64,000 nucleotides of DNA from Acidobacteriota bacterium. Lineage in GTDB: Bacteria; Acidobacteriota; Terriglobia; Terriglobales; Acidobacteriaceae. Location of the stretch: contig QIAJ01000169.1 of assembly GCA_003225495.1 (NCBI GenBank), positions 1 to 64,000 on the forward strand. Direction: 5' to 3'. The position numbers and the translations under genes were made by a program. The notes beneath the pieces are model-generated. The model was not told where the DNA came from. It saw nothing but the letters and a program-made list of their open reading frames with translations, and made no database searches. Positions within the stretch are counted from its first letter, which is position 1. Every line of letters begins with the position of its first letter. This document shows positions 37,472 through 44,921 of the stretch, piece by piece.

Positions 37472-38182
37472 CTACGAGGCAATAGCCTGCAACGCAATGC
37501 GATTCGAAATCACCAGTGTCGACCCTTCCAGTCGAATCAACTCTCTTCGTTTCATATCACTAAGTAATCGGGTTACGGTTTCTCGCGACGATCCAATCAT
37601 TTGGGCGATCTCTTCGTGGGTGAAGTCGGTGGCTACGTGAACCTCCAGGTTGTGAGGCTCCTTCGACGCCCACGACAGCAACAGCCGAGCCAGTTTTTCT
37701 GTCGAACTACGCGCCAGCAGCAAATCGTGCACATCACGGAAGGTGGTCCCGATCTCCTGGCTTATAAGCCGGGCGCAGGCCAGCGCCGCGTGGCCGTTCT
37801 GATCGATAAGATGGAGAAAACTTTCGCGGTCGACGAACTTGATCTGGCACAGTTCCACCGTAGTTGCCTCAATGGGGGAGGGCTGACCGGAAACCAATGC
37901 GCTCAATCCCAATACCTGGCGTTCGCCGGCTACTTTCAGAATCACCGTCTTACCATCTTTCGCCTCCACCGAAAGCTTAACGCGTCCGGAACAAACGATA
38001 TACACGCCCCGCGGCGCCTGGCCTTCAATCATCAGCACCACATCCGGTGGATACAGCGTCAGGTGTCCCAGCCCATGCAATTCCGTAAGGAGCGGATGCG
38101 GCAGGTCGCAGAAGTCACCCTTGCGCCGCAAGGTGCAGCCGAGACAGCCGTCGGAAAACATGAAATGCCGGGGCACACCCAT
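37472..38182 (-). CDS. FNR-like Crp-family regulator with candidate Fe-S cysteines
   Basis: A 236-aa Crp/Fnr protein: cyclic-nucleotide-like sensor fold (about 30-140), dimer helix, then a winged HTH (HEEIAQMIGSSRETVTRLLSDMKRR). Cys13, Cys16 and Cys25 near the N-terminus and Cys112 (TTVELCQIKF) align in placement with the four [4Fe-4S] ligands of E. coli FNR (Cys20, 23, 29, 122), so it may sense oxygen or NO. The helix residues SSRETVTR resemble the CRP recognition helix more than FNR. It lies 208 bp beyond a sigma54 activator on the same strand. Confidence 0.88.
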   Translation of the reverse strand: MGVPRHFMFSDGCLGCTLRRKGDFCDLPHPLLTELHGLGHLTLYPPDVVLMIEGQAPRGVYIVCSGRVKLSVEAKDGKTVILKVAGERQVLGLSALVSGQPSPIEATTVELCQIKFVDRESFLHLIDQNGHAALACARLISQEIGTTFRDVHDLLLARSSTEKLARLLLSWASKEPHNLEVHVATDFTHEEIAQMIGSSRETVTRLLSDMKRRELIRLEGSTLVISNRIALQAIAS

Positions 38183-38390
38183 TGAGACTCCTGCTCGCCA
38201 CGATCTTTGGTTGGCAGATCGTTTTCAGGGGGAGTGAAAATGTGCCGAGCAAATAAAGGTATGCACACGGTTGACCAGACCAACCCTTCGATCAAGTGGA
38301 ACAAAGCAGGATTCTTATTGAGTCATCGGCGCTCATGGGTAGGTTCGATCGCCGGGGGAATGGCACTCCTGACGGAGGATCGGCATGACT

Positions 38391-40505
38391 TCACGCGATA
38401 TATTCTGTGCGGGAGATACCCAGTCTCTGGAGCTTGTATTGAAGTGTCGTCCGCTTTAGTCCCAATCGCGCCGCCGCTCCTCTTGGACCGGAAAGAACGC
38501 CGCGAGTCTGGCGCAGCACTTCGATAATATGTTCTCGCTCCCGATCTTCAAGAGTGCCCTCCGCGCCACCCCGCTGTCGTGAAATCTCCTGTCTTAACTC
38601 AGCGAGCGGCGCCCGCAGAACGCTGCCTTCTGACAGGATCACTGAACGCTCAATAAAGTTTTCCAGCTCACGAATGTTCCCTGGCCAACTCCACTGTCGC
38701 ATAGCCGCGAGCGCTTCAGCAGGAACTGTCTCAATCCTGCGTGACAGCCGGACCCCCGACTTTTCCACGAAATGATTGACGAGCATCGGAATGTCTTCGC
38801 TCCGGTCGCGCAACGCAGGCAGGTGCAATGGGAAAACATGCAGCCTGTAAAACAGATCGCTGCGGAACTGCTTTTCTTCTACTGCGTGCGCCAAGTCACG
38901 ATTGGTTGCCGCGATGAGCCGAGTGTCCACCCGAATCGTGCGAGTGCCGCCGAGCCGCTCGAACTCCTGATCCTGGAGAACGCGCAGCAACTTCGGTTGT
39001 AACTCCAGCGCGATTTCGCCGATCTCGTCCAGAAACAATGTGCCTTTGTCCGCCAGTTCCAGTCGCCCGATCTTTTGGCTTACTGCTCCCGTAAACGCAC
39101 CCTTCTCGTGCCCGAACAACTCGCTTTCCAGCAGTCCAGTTGGGATCGCTGCGCAATTCACCTTGATAAAACTGCGCTCTTTGCGACGGCTCATAGCATG
39201 GATGGCGCGAGCCACGCGCTCTTTGCCTGTACCGGTTTCACCTGTGATCAGGACCGTGGAATCCGTAACAGCGACTATCGAGGCGTAATCCAAAACGCGC
39301 TTCAACGCTGGGCTACTGCCCACAATTTTGTCCCACCCCTTCTCGCTTCGGATTTCGCTCTCCAGATAGCGCTTTTCACCCGCGAGACGGTCCTTGAGCT
39401 GTGCGACCTCGCGATAAGCATTAGCGTTTCGGATCGCCGGCGCAATCAAGTTCGCGACCTGCTGAAGATATTCCGTATCTTCCGGATGAAATGCATTCCT
39501 GCGGAGGCTGCCCACATTAATGGACCCGAGCACCTGTTCCCCTAAGAGCAACGGGACATTACACAGCGAATGAATGCCCGCCTCCAGCATTTTCTTCGTC
39601 ACTGGGATTCCGGACTTCTCCAAGTCTTCTGTGGTCCACACCGTGACACTGCGCGTCTCGATCGCACGGGCAGCCGTACCTTCTGCGGTCAATACGCGGC
39701 GGTAACGGTCAGTCAGCAACGACTCCAGTCCGGGCACATGATCCACGGCATACGCGCGCAGAAATTTCCTGTCATCTTCCAGAAGAGCGAGAACAGTGTG
39801 ATCGCAACCCGTGATTTGCCGCACATTGGCAAACACCAGCGTCAACAGCGTCTCGAGTTCCAGGCTGGAACTCAGCTGCCGGCCAATTGTCACTAAACCC
39901 TGCAAACGTTCCCGCTGCTCTTTACTGTCGCGGTGGGCTTGCTGATTCTCCAGGGCCAGAGAAACTAAGAAGGCGACTCGGTGAAAGAATTCCAGATCTC
40001 CTGAATCCAGAATCTCGGGAACTTTCTTACCCAGTCCGATGGCTCCGAAACGACGTTTCGCGGTGCTCACGGGCAGCACCGTATACGACCGTACTCCATG
40101 CTTGCGAAGCTCCTGCATGCAAGTGGGATAGCGCTTCTCCTTCTCGACGTCGGAAATGGTAATCGTCTCCTGGCGCATCCAGACCCATCCGGTCACGCAC
40201 TCGTCCACCGCGAATGCATCGCACTGGCCGCTCTCCTGGGTTCGGCTCCAGTAGTGCGTCACCATACAGTTCTGACTTGGATCGTGCTGGGAGAATTTCA
40301 GGAAGTCGCACTCCGTCAGGTCCAGAATGCGCGGCGCAATCTCTCGAAACAAATCCGGCGCGCTTCGCGACCGGATCACTAAATCGACTGCTTCGATTAG
40401 TCCCCGGTCACGGGAACCATCCTGCCCGGATGCCCCCGATCGATTGTCATGCTGATTCTCGTTCGGCCGTGCCTCTTCCCCAAGCCGAGGCGAATCCTCC
40501 GCCAT
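38391..40505 (-). CDS. GAF-GAF sigma54-dependent activator (FhlA/NorR-like)
   Basis: The start at 40505 has GGAGGGG upstream; a further in-frame start is Arg-rich and unlikely. Two GAF domains (about 35-190 and 205-355) precede an AAA+ domain with Walker A GETGTGKE, the sigma54-contact GAFTGA and Walker B GTLFLDEIGE, then a Fis-type HTH (AARLGLKRTTLQYKLQRLG). The order matches FhlA, which senses formate or other small effectors in GAF domains. The downstream neighbour is the FNR-like gene, suggesting control by redox state or a metabolite. No clear sigma54 promoter was found beside it. Confidence 0.92.
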   Translation of the reverse strand: MAEDSPRLGEEARPNENQHDNRSGASGQDGSRDRGLIEAVDLVIRSRSAPDLFREIAPRILDLTECDFLKFSQHDPSQNCMVTHYWSRTQESGQCDAFAVDECVTGWVWMRQETITISDVEKEKRYPTCMQELRKHGVRSYTVLPVSTAKRRFGAIGLGKKVPEILDSGDLEFFHRVAFLVSLALENQQAHRDSKEQRERLQGLVTIGRQLSSSLELETLLTLVFANVRQITGCDHTVLALLEDDRKFLRAYAVDHVPGLESLLTDRYRRVLTAEGTAARAIETRSVTVWTTEDLEKSGIPVTKKMLEAGIHSLCNVPLLLGEQVLGSINVGSLRRNAFHPEDTEYLQQVANLIAPAIRNANAYREVAQLKDRLAGEKRYLESEIRSEKGWDKIVGSSPALKRVLDYASIVAVTDSTVLITGETGTGKERVARAIHAMSRRKERSFIKVNCAAIPTGLLESELFGHEKGAFTGAVSQKIGRLELADKGTLFLDEIGEIALELQPKLLRVLQDQEFERLGGTRTIRVDTRLIAATNRDLAHAVEEKQFRSDLFYRLHVFPLHLPALRDRSEDIPMLVNHFVEKSGVRLSRRIETVPAEALAAMRQWSWPGNIRELENFIERSVILSEGSVLRAPLAELRQEISRQRGGAEGTLEDREREHIIEVLRQTRGVLSGPRGAAARLGLKRTTLQYKLQRLGISRTEYIA

Positions 40506-40750
40506 GCGCACACCCCTCCGCCTTCTGCGTAGACGCATCGAGCAGTTACACTGAGCCGGAAATCTTGGGGGGATTTGCCACCGGCCTTTTTACAGGCGGT
40601 GCAACGCGATTTCGTCAAATATTATTCGCCCTGCGTCGCAGTCGCCGGTTCCATTCTTGGAATCCGGTCTCTTTACTCCCGGTCGGGAGTCCCCCTCAGG
40701 TCTGCGACCTTAATCTCCAAAGAGCGCCCCATCTGGAGAGCACATCCTGA

Positions 40751-40782
40751 CTTGACCACAAGTTACTAGTCAAGGCTTTTTG
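40751..40782 (+). terminator. weak terminator-like inverted repeat
   Basis: CTTGAC (40751-40756) and GTCAAG (40769-40774) with a 12-nt loop, then a run of five T. The stem is only 6 bp, and there is no plus-strand gene immediately upstream, so its role is unclear. Confidence 0.3.
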
Positions 40783-40881
40783 ATGCCTCCTTTTGCTTCG
40801 GTCCTGGCATGTTCGCTTTTTGGAACAGGGCAGACGGCCCCGCTAGACTTCCCAATGACGGCTAACTGCACTATAGATTCA

Positions 40882-41184
40882 TTAGGATTTAGAGGATATC
40901 TCGACTAACAGCGTTCGAACCCAACGAAGATGAGCATAGGTGTAACGCTGCCCGGCGGCCAGAATGTCCGAGGATCCTACATCCGCACGGCATTTAGAGA
41001 GAGTGCAACAAATCAGGAACGCATAGTCCGAATAGGCAGTTCTGCTCCCGTTTGACTGTTTCACTTCCAGCAACAATTCACCACGCGGGTTCTGGTAGTC
41101 TCGTGATCCTGTACCCTTTTGGGAAATTAAGAAGGTAGAACTTAGTACTTTTACAAAATCAAAACAACCTTCTCTGAAGCACAC
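40882..41184 (-). CDS. possible hypothetical protein, weak
   Basis: A 100-codon frame starting at GTG with no Shine-Dalgarno. The product (MCFREGCFDFVKVLSSTFLI...) is Ser-rich with several Cys and shows no recognisable domain. It is listed because it is the longest frame in a low-GC gap; it may not be expressed. Confidence 0.25.
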   Translation of the reverse strand: MCFREGCFDFVKVLSSTFLISQKGTGSRDYQNPRGELLLEVKQSNGSRTAYSDYAFLICCTLSKCRADVGSSDILAAGQRYTYAHLRWVRTLLVEISSKS

Positions 41185-41370
41185 GAAGCAGCAGTCCCAA
41201 AACAGGAATTAAACCCAGACTAGGGAGGGTCCGCGACCCACAGTTCGGTGCTAGAATACCGCCTCGCGTGTTCCGCAATACGAACAAGAAGGCTTCAGAC
41301 CTTCCCTTCGAAGAATAGAAGGTAGCGGCGCGCTTTGTTACATTTTCAAAAAAGTGCAGAGGGGTGCGCA

Positions 41371-41763
41371 GTGGAACTTAAGGGAGGATACAAACTTCGT
41401 GTTTTGAGGGAAGCCCTCGGCTGCACGATGCGTGACGTTGAAAACGCGAGCCTTCAGATTGCGCGGAGGCTGGGAAGCGAGGAATTTGGTATTCCTCCCA
41501 GTCGATTGTCGGACATCGAAACCAAGGGAGTTGTTCCCAGCGTTTTCCGGTTTTATTCCTTGGCGGCGATTTATCGTCGTGACTATCGGGAATTACTTTC
41601 GTGGTACGGCGTGGACCTGAACGACATCCATCTCGATGTCGGTGCCGCACATCCCCCAAACTCACATCTTACTAAGGCTTCCGAAAGCATCGCCCAAATT
41701 TCCATTCCCGTTCGCCTGGACCCAGGATTCAGCCTCAAGACGACCACGAACTTGGTCGAATGA
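41371..41763 (+). CDS. XRE-type HTH half of a split HTH-S24 repressor
   Basis: From GTG 41371, preceded by GAGGGG, the frame gives 130 residues. An XRE-like helix-turn-helix is seen in LRVLREALGCTMRDVENASLQIARRLG...PPSRLSDIETKGVVPSVFRFYSLAAIYRRD. The frame stops at TGA 41761 immediately after TTTNLVE. The next frame starts ATGA-overlapped and carries an S24/LexA-like domain. In family members I recall from Acidobacteriota the two parts are one polypeptide of about 290 residues, so this looks like a frameshifted repressor or a coupled pair. An upstream TTG (41335) would add 12 residues. Confidence 0.7.
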   Translation: MELKGGYKLRVLREALGCTMRDVENASLQIARRLGSEEFGIPPSRLSDIETKGVVPSVFRFYSLAAIYRRDYRELLSWYGVDLNDIHLDVGAAHPPNSHLTKASESIAQISIPVRLDPGFSLKTTTNLVE

Positions 41764-42182
41764 TCGAACAATGGGGCGTTGTGCCGCTCTCTTATTTGTC
41801 TATGTTTGCTGCGGACGACCGTTACTCATACGGCTACATCGGGTCGGAGGATTTCACCATGTACCCGATTTTGCCGCCCGGCAGTTTTGTGCAGGTGGAC
41901 GAACGCAAGAACAAGGCGGCAGAGGGCGCATGGCGCACGGAGTTCGAGCGCCCCATCTACTTCGTCGAGACCCGTGAGGGCTTTGTCTGTTCCTGGTGCC
42001 AAGTGCAGCGGGACAACATCGTGCTGCAACCGCATCCCTTGTCGTCTGTGCCTGTTCGCATTCTGCGGCATCCACAAGAGGCTGAAATTATCGGACAGGT
42101 GGTCGGGGTGGCGATGTGTCTTGGTGACTGGCGTGTGCTTGGGTCTCCACTAGAGCCGACAATGCGTGCAGAACTGCCATAA
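41760..42182 (+). CDS. S24/LexA-like half of the split repressor
   Basis: A 140-aa frame starting MIEQWGVVPLSYLSM, overlapping the HTH frame by ATGA. YIGSEDFTMYPILPPGSFVQVDERKN matches the S24 peptidase-like entry motif (a MYPxLxPG Ser site would be expected here, but Ser is not in the usual place, so self-cleavage is doubtful). YFVETREGFVCSWCQVQRDNIVLQPHPLS and IIGQVVGVAM complete the fold. Its last 95 bp overlap the convergent hypothetical gene at 42088-42531. Confidence 0.7.
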   Translation: MIEQWGVVPLSYLSMFAADDRYSYGYIGSEDFTMYPILPPGSFVQVDERKNKAAEGAWRTEFERPIYFVETREGFVCSWCQVQRDNIVLQPHPLSSVPVRILRHPQEAEIIGQVVGVAMCLGDWRVLGSPLEPTMRAELP

Positions 42183-42531
42183 GGTGGCTCTGCGAAGCCG
42201 CCGCCGCGCCGGCTGGCAGCGCTTGCAGTGTCAGCTTTCCCAAAGACGAGAGGAACGCAACGGCTGTGATCTGAGCACTTGACGCGGAGCTACTCAGATC
42301 CTCGACCAACACGCGCAAAGGAGTTCGTAATATCCGTGTAAGTACCGCACCATGAGATGTGCGCATCGCTCGCCGGGCCGCTTCCTCGCCATGCACCCTT
42401 CCCATTCCCCAGTGAGAATACTTCCCGCGGCCATCGTGCAACTCAGCGAAGTAGTTCAATTTTCCTAGAAGTCCGGGAATGGCGCCTAAGCTGGTGCCTT
42501 CGAAGTCTTCAAGAGCGGATCTGAGCGGCAC
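42088..42531 (-). CDS. conserved hypothetical protein, convergent overlap with repressor half
   Basis: A 147-aa frame starting at GTG 42531 with GGGAAG about 10 nt upstream. It reads LEDFEGTSLGAIPGLLGKLNYFAELHDGRGKYSHWGMGRVHGEEAARRAMRTSHGAVL, then a SHLMAVLHALSALVE helix and a Pro/Arg-rich end. The fold is unknown; the pattern is protein-like and I think it is conserved in Acidobacteriota. The 95-bp tail overlap with the opposite gene is unusual and may mean one of the two ends is not real. Confidence 0.55.
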   Translation of the reverse strand: MPLRSALEDFEGTSLGAIPGLLGKLNYFAELHDGRGKYSHWGMGRVHGEEAARRAMRTSHGAVLTRILRTPLRVLVEDLSSSASSAQITAVAFLSSLGKLTLQALPAGAAAASQSHLMAVLHALSALVETQAHASHQDTSPPRPPVR

Positions 42532-42685
42532 AAAAGAATTCTTCCCTAGAAAAGCTTCGAAAGCGGATCTCGATCCGTAAATTTACTGTTTCCGAAAACC
42601 TGTTAAGTGGGCCGCTCTCGTACAACCGTACGCTGCTAAGCGCAAAGTATCACGGAACAATTCCCTTTTCCAAAGGAGAAACACC

Positions 42686-42814
42686 GTGAAAAAAATGTTA
42701 TTCGTGCTCGCAGCCCTTTTGTTGCTAACCACCGCCAGCGTGCCCTGCCTCGCTGACGGGAACCCCTGGCCTCGCGGTACTCAATGTCCTCCCGGGACGG
42801 TTTGCCCGGCCTAA
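42686..42814 (+). CDS. 42-aa secreted Cys/Pro-rich micropeptide precursor
   Basis: AAGGAG lies 8 nt before GTG 42686. The product has a Lys-Lys start, a strong hydrophobic core (MLFVLAALLLLTTA) and a likely signal peptidase site after CLA, leaving DGNPWPRGTQCPPGTVCPA, 19 residues with two Cys in CPPGTVC that could form a small disulfide loop. It is too short for ordinary gene callers. Ribosome site, signal peptide and clean stop together make it credible; function is unknown. Neighbours are small membrane proteins. Confidence 0.7.
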   Translation: MKKMLFVLAALLLLTTASVPCLADGNPWPRGTQCPPGTVCPA

Positions 42815-42875
42815 CCTCGGGGGCGCGATTTGATTGCAAATTTGCGGCGGGCGCAATATAGTGCCCTCCAGCAAT

Positions 42876-43610
42876 ATGACGCAGTGGTATAACTTCGTTC
42901 TGCATTACCTTTGGATCGCGCCCCACGCTCTGCTTGCGGTTTTGTCGGTGGTTATGTTCGTCCGGCGGCTCCACAAGAACTTTCCTGTTTTCTTCTTGTA
43001 CACATTGTACGAAACCATAGAGTTTCTTCTTCTCTTTGCTATCGCAGGAATTGCTCCTACTCATAAGGTCTTATATCGAGACGTTTTCACAGCGACTCTG
43101 GCAGGAAGCATCGCGCTGATATTCAACCATGTGTTTCATGACTATTCGCGTCTCGAGACCCTTGGCATGGCTTCGATGCGTTGGCTAACCGGTTTCTTGG
43201 CAGCTGTCGCGATCTTATCGGCGTTCTATTCCTCTGGGGCTGTTCCCGATAGTTTGTTGGCGGGACTCGCATTGCTCAGCAGGAGCGTGGCAATCATTCA
43301 GGCCGGGTTACTGCTCTTTCTTTTCCTGTTTTCCCGCATGTTCGGCCTGTCATGGCGCAGTTACACATTTGGAATCGCATTCGGTTTCGGAATCTTCGCC
43401 AGCACCGAGCTTGCGGTTTCTGCACTGCATCTGACCGATCTCACTGAACATGGCAAAGACTTGCTGGATCTTCTGCCGACTGGAAGCTACCACGTTTCTG
43501 TTGTGGTTTGGCTGGGCTATTTGCTGGCAGCAGAAAAACCGGTCGTCGCCGCCACCGACACGGTACCCGAAATGGATCAATGGAGCGGAGAACTGGAGCG
43601 TACCCGATGA
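42876..43610 (+). CDS. polytopic membrane protein, unknown function
   Basis: A 244-aa protein with about seven hydrophobic segments beginning MTQWYNFVLHYLWIAPHALLAVLSVVMFVRRLHKNFPVFFLYTLYE. The start at 42876 is chosen because the shorter form begins at a natural hydrophobic N-terminus. There are no recognisable catalytic motifs. Its stop overlaps the start of the next gene (ATGA), so the two are translated together. Confidence 0.75.
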   Translation: MTQWYNFVLHYLWIAPHALLAVLSVVMFVRRLHKNFPVFFLYTLYETIEFLLLFAIAGIAPTHKVLYRDVFTATLAGSIALIFNHVFHDYSRLETLGMASMRWLTGFLAAVAILSAFYSSGAVPDSLLAGLALLSRSVAIIQAGLLLFLFLFSRMFGLSWRSYTFGIAFGFGIFASTELAVSALHLTDLTEHGKDLLDLLPTGSYHVSVVVWLGYLLAAEKPVVAATDTVPEMDQWSGELERTR

Positions 43611-44134
43611 GCGCGACCCTGGTGTTTGTTCTACTCTCAATCACACTACTGGTGTTGTTTGCCTACCTGGCGACCCGGCGCGCGAAGGACTTGCCTGACC
43701 TCGATCGAACCATTACAGCCATTCGGGCGCTCGACGTGGAAGCGTTCCGAAATTTGGTGGATCCCGAGGAGGAGGAGTTCCTGCGGGTCAGCCTGCCTGC
43801 CCAGGCATTCAGAAGAATAAAACGTGAACGCTCTCGGACAGCTCTTGTCTACACGAAAGAACTATCGAGGATCTCTCTGCAATTCGCACGTTTCGGCGGT
43901 GCAGCCCAACGGAGTCCGGATCCCGCCATCGCAGCCTGGGGAAAACAGATCGCAAATAGCGCGATTTACCTTCGTTTGCGTGCCCTGGATGCGACTGCGC
44001 AGCTGATGTTGTCGGCGACCTTCCCAGGTTTACAGCCGCGGCCCCTGCGCTCGCTGCTTGAACAATACGATCGTGCCACCGGCCTCCTCCTCAATCACAA
44101 CGCACTAAGGCGCGCGCAGATTCAGGCACCCTAG
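43607..44134 (+). CDS. membrane-anchored hypothetical protein
   Basis: Begins MSATLVFVLLSITLLVLFAYLATRR, a single N-terminal membrane anchor, then a cytoplasmic or periplasmic helical domain with DPEEEEFLRVSLPAQAFRRIKRERSRTALVYTKELSRISLQFARFGG. The frame overlaps the previous gene by ATGA. No family is recognised. Pairing with a polytopic partner suggests a two-component membrane complex. Confidence 0.7.
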   Translation: MSATLVFVLLSITLLVLFAYLATRRAKDLPDLDRTITAIRALDVEAFRNLVDPEEEEFLRVSLPAQAFRRIKRERSRTALVYTKELSRISLQFARFGGAAQRSPDPAIAAWGKQIANSAIYLRLRALDATAQLMLSATFPGLQPRPLRSLLEQYDRATGLLLNHNALRRAQIQAP

Positions 44135-44236
44135 CTGTTTTTGTCGCTCGAATGATGTCCCGATGTCGGAATTGGCTGACAAGGGACAGCAGGGAAATCA
44201 AGGATTTTTTGGTTTCAATGCGATAGGATTCCCACC

Positions 44237-44479
44237 ATGGCACGAGGTTGGGAAAGTAAGTCAATCGAACAGCAACAGGATGCGATGGCGGAGCGGCACA
44301 AGCCGGCCCGTCCTGCACTGTCGCCCGAAGAACGCGACCGCGATCGCAAACGCCAGGGGCTGCTTCTCTCCCGCAGCCGCCTGTCCCGCCAGTTGGAAAC
44401 GGCGGCCAACCCCCGGCATCGTCAGATGCTGACTGACGCAATTGCGGAACTCGATCGCCAACTCTCATCTCTTGAGTAG
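44237..44479 (+). CDS. small conserved charged protein
   Basis: An 80-aa protein (MARGWESKSIEQQQDAMAERHKPARPALSPEERDRDRKRQG...) rich in Arg, Glu and Gln with a helical C-terminus SRLSRQLETAANPRHRQMLTDAIAELDRQL. It looks like a small soluble helical protein of the kind conserved in Acidobacteriota. Function is unknown. The ATG at 44237 lies after GGATTCCCACC, without a strong Shine-Dalgarno. Confidence 0.65.
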   Translation: MARGWESKSIEQQQDAMAERHKPARPALSPEERDRDRKRQGLLLSRSRLSRQLETAANPRHRQMLTDAIAELDRQLSSLE

Positions 44480-44567
44480 TTTACGCAATTAAGAGCGCAT
44501 CATCCGCATAGCTTCTGTCGATACTCGCCATAACAAAAACCAGAGCCGTAATCGCGTTTGCCTCACG

Positions 44568-44573
44568 TATAAT
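44568..44573 (+). promoter_or_regulatory. candidate -10 of purS
   Basis: TATAAT, 10 bp before the purS ATG at 44584. No good -35 lies 16-18 bp upstream. The transcript would have a very short leader, which fits the absence of a clear Shine-Dalgarno; this is inference. Confidence 0.4.
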
Positions 44574-44583
44574 GAGCTAGTTC

Positions 44584-44832
44584 ATGAAGGCTTACGTTTA
44601 TGTGTCGCTGAAGAAGAGCGTGCTCGACCCGCAGGGTAAAACCATTCAAGGTGCACTGCATAAAATGGGCTATAGGGGCCTGCAAGAAGTCCGCCAGGGT
44701 AAATACTTTGAGATTTCCCTGAACGGCGGCCTTTCCAAAGATCAGGCTCAGTCCGAGGTAGAACGGATCGCGCGTGAAGTCCTGACTAACCCCGTAATTG
44801 AAGAGTTTCGTTTCTCCCTCGAAGACAGTTAG
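44584..44832 (+). CDS. purS: phosphoribosylformylglycinamidine synthase subunit PurS
   Basis: The small bridging subunit of the PurS-PurQ-PurL complex in purine synthesis. The 82 residues have the PurS pattern MKAYVYVSLKKSVLDPQGKTIQGAL, GYRGLQEVRQGKYFEI and REVLTNPVIEEFRF. purQ and purL are not in the window, so it is separated from its partners. It may be co-transcribed with glmS, which starts 89 bp downstream; glutamine-dependent amide transfer is common to both enzymes' pathways. Confidence 0.92.
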   Translation: MKAYVYVSLKKSVLDPQGKTIQGALHKMGYRGLQEVRQGKYFEISLNGGLSKDQAQSEVERIAREVLTNPVIEEFRFSLEDS

Positions 44833-44921
44833 TCGCTCGGTTCGTCGCGAACCTGACGTACGTCAACTTGACCAGGCATGACCCGGTTCCCCCCGCCGAT
44901 TAACGAAGGAGTCCATAAGCT

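Larger units (their letters stand above)
40506..41370. other. gene-poor AT-richer region upstream of the split repressor
   Basis: The 865 bp are visibly lower in GC than the flanks. CTTGAC at 40751 and GTCAAG at 40769 form an inverted repeat followed by GCTTTTT, a possible terminator. A 100-codon minus-strand frame (41184-40882) starts at GTG without a ribosome site; it may be chance. The low GC and the split phage-type repressor downstream suggest acquired DNA. Confidence 0.5.

Noticed and set aside
40804..40822. sigma54 promoter-like TGGCATGTTCGC
   Set aside because: GG and GC are 7 nt apart instead of 10.
44833..44921. glmS ribozyme
   Set aside because: Leader is only 89 bp and lacks the ribozyme core; none seen.
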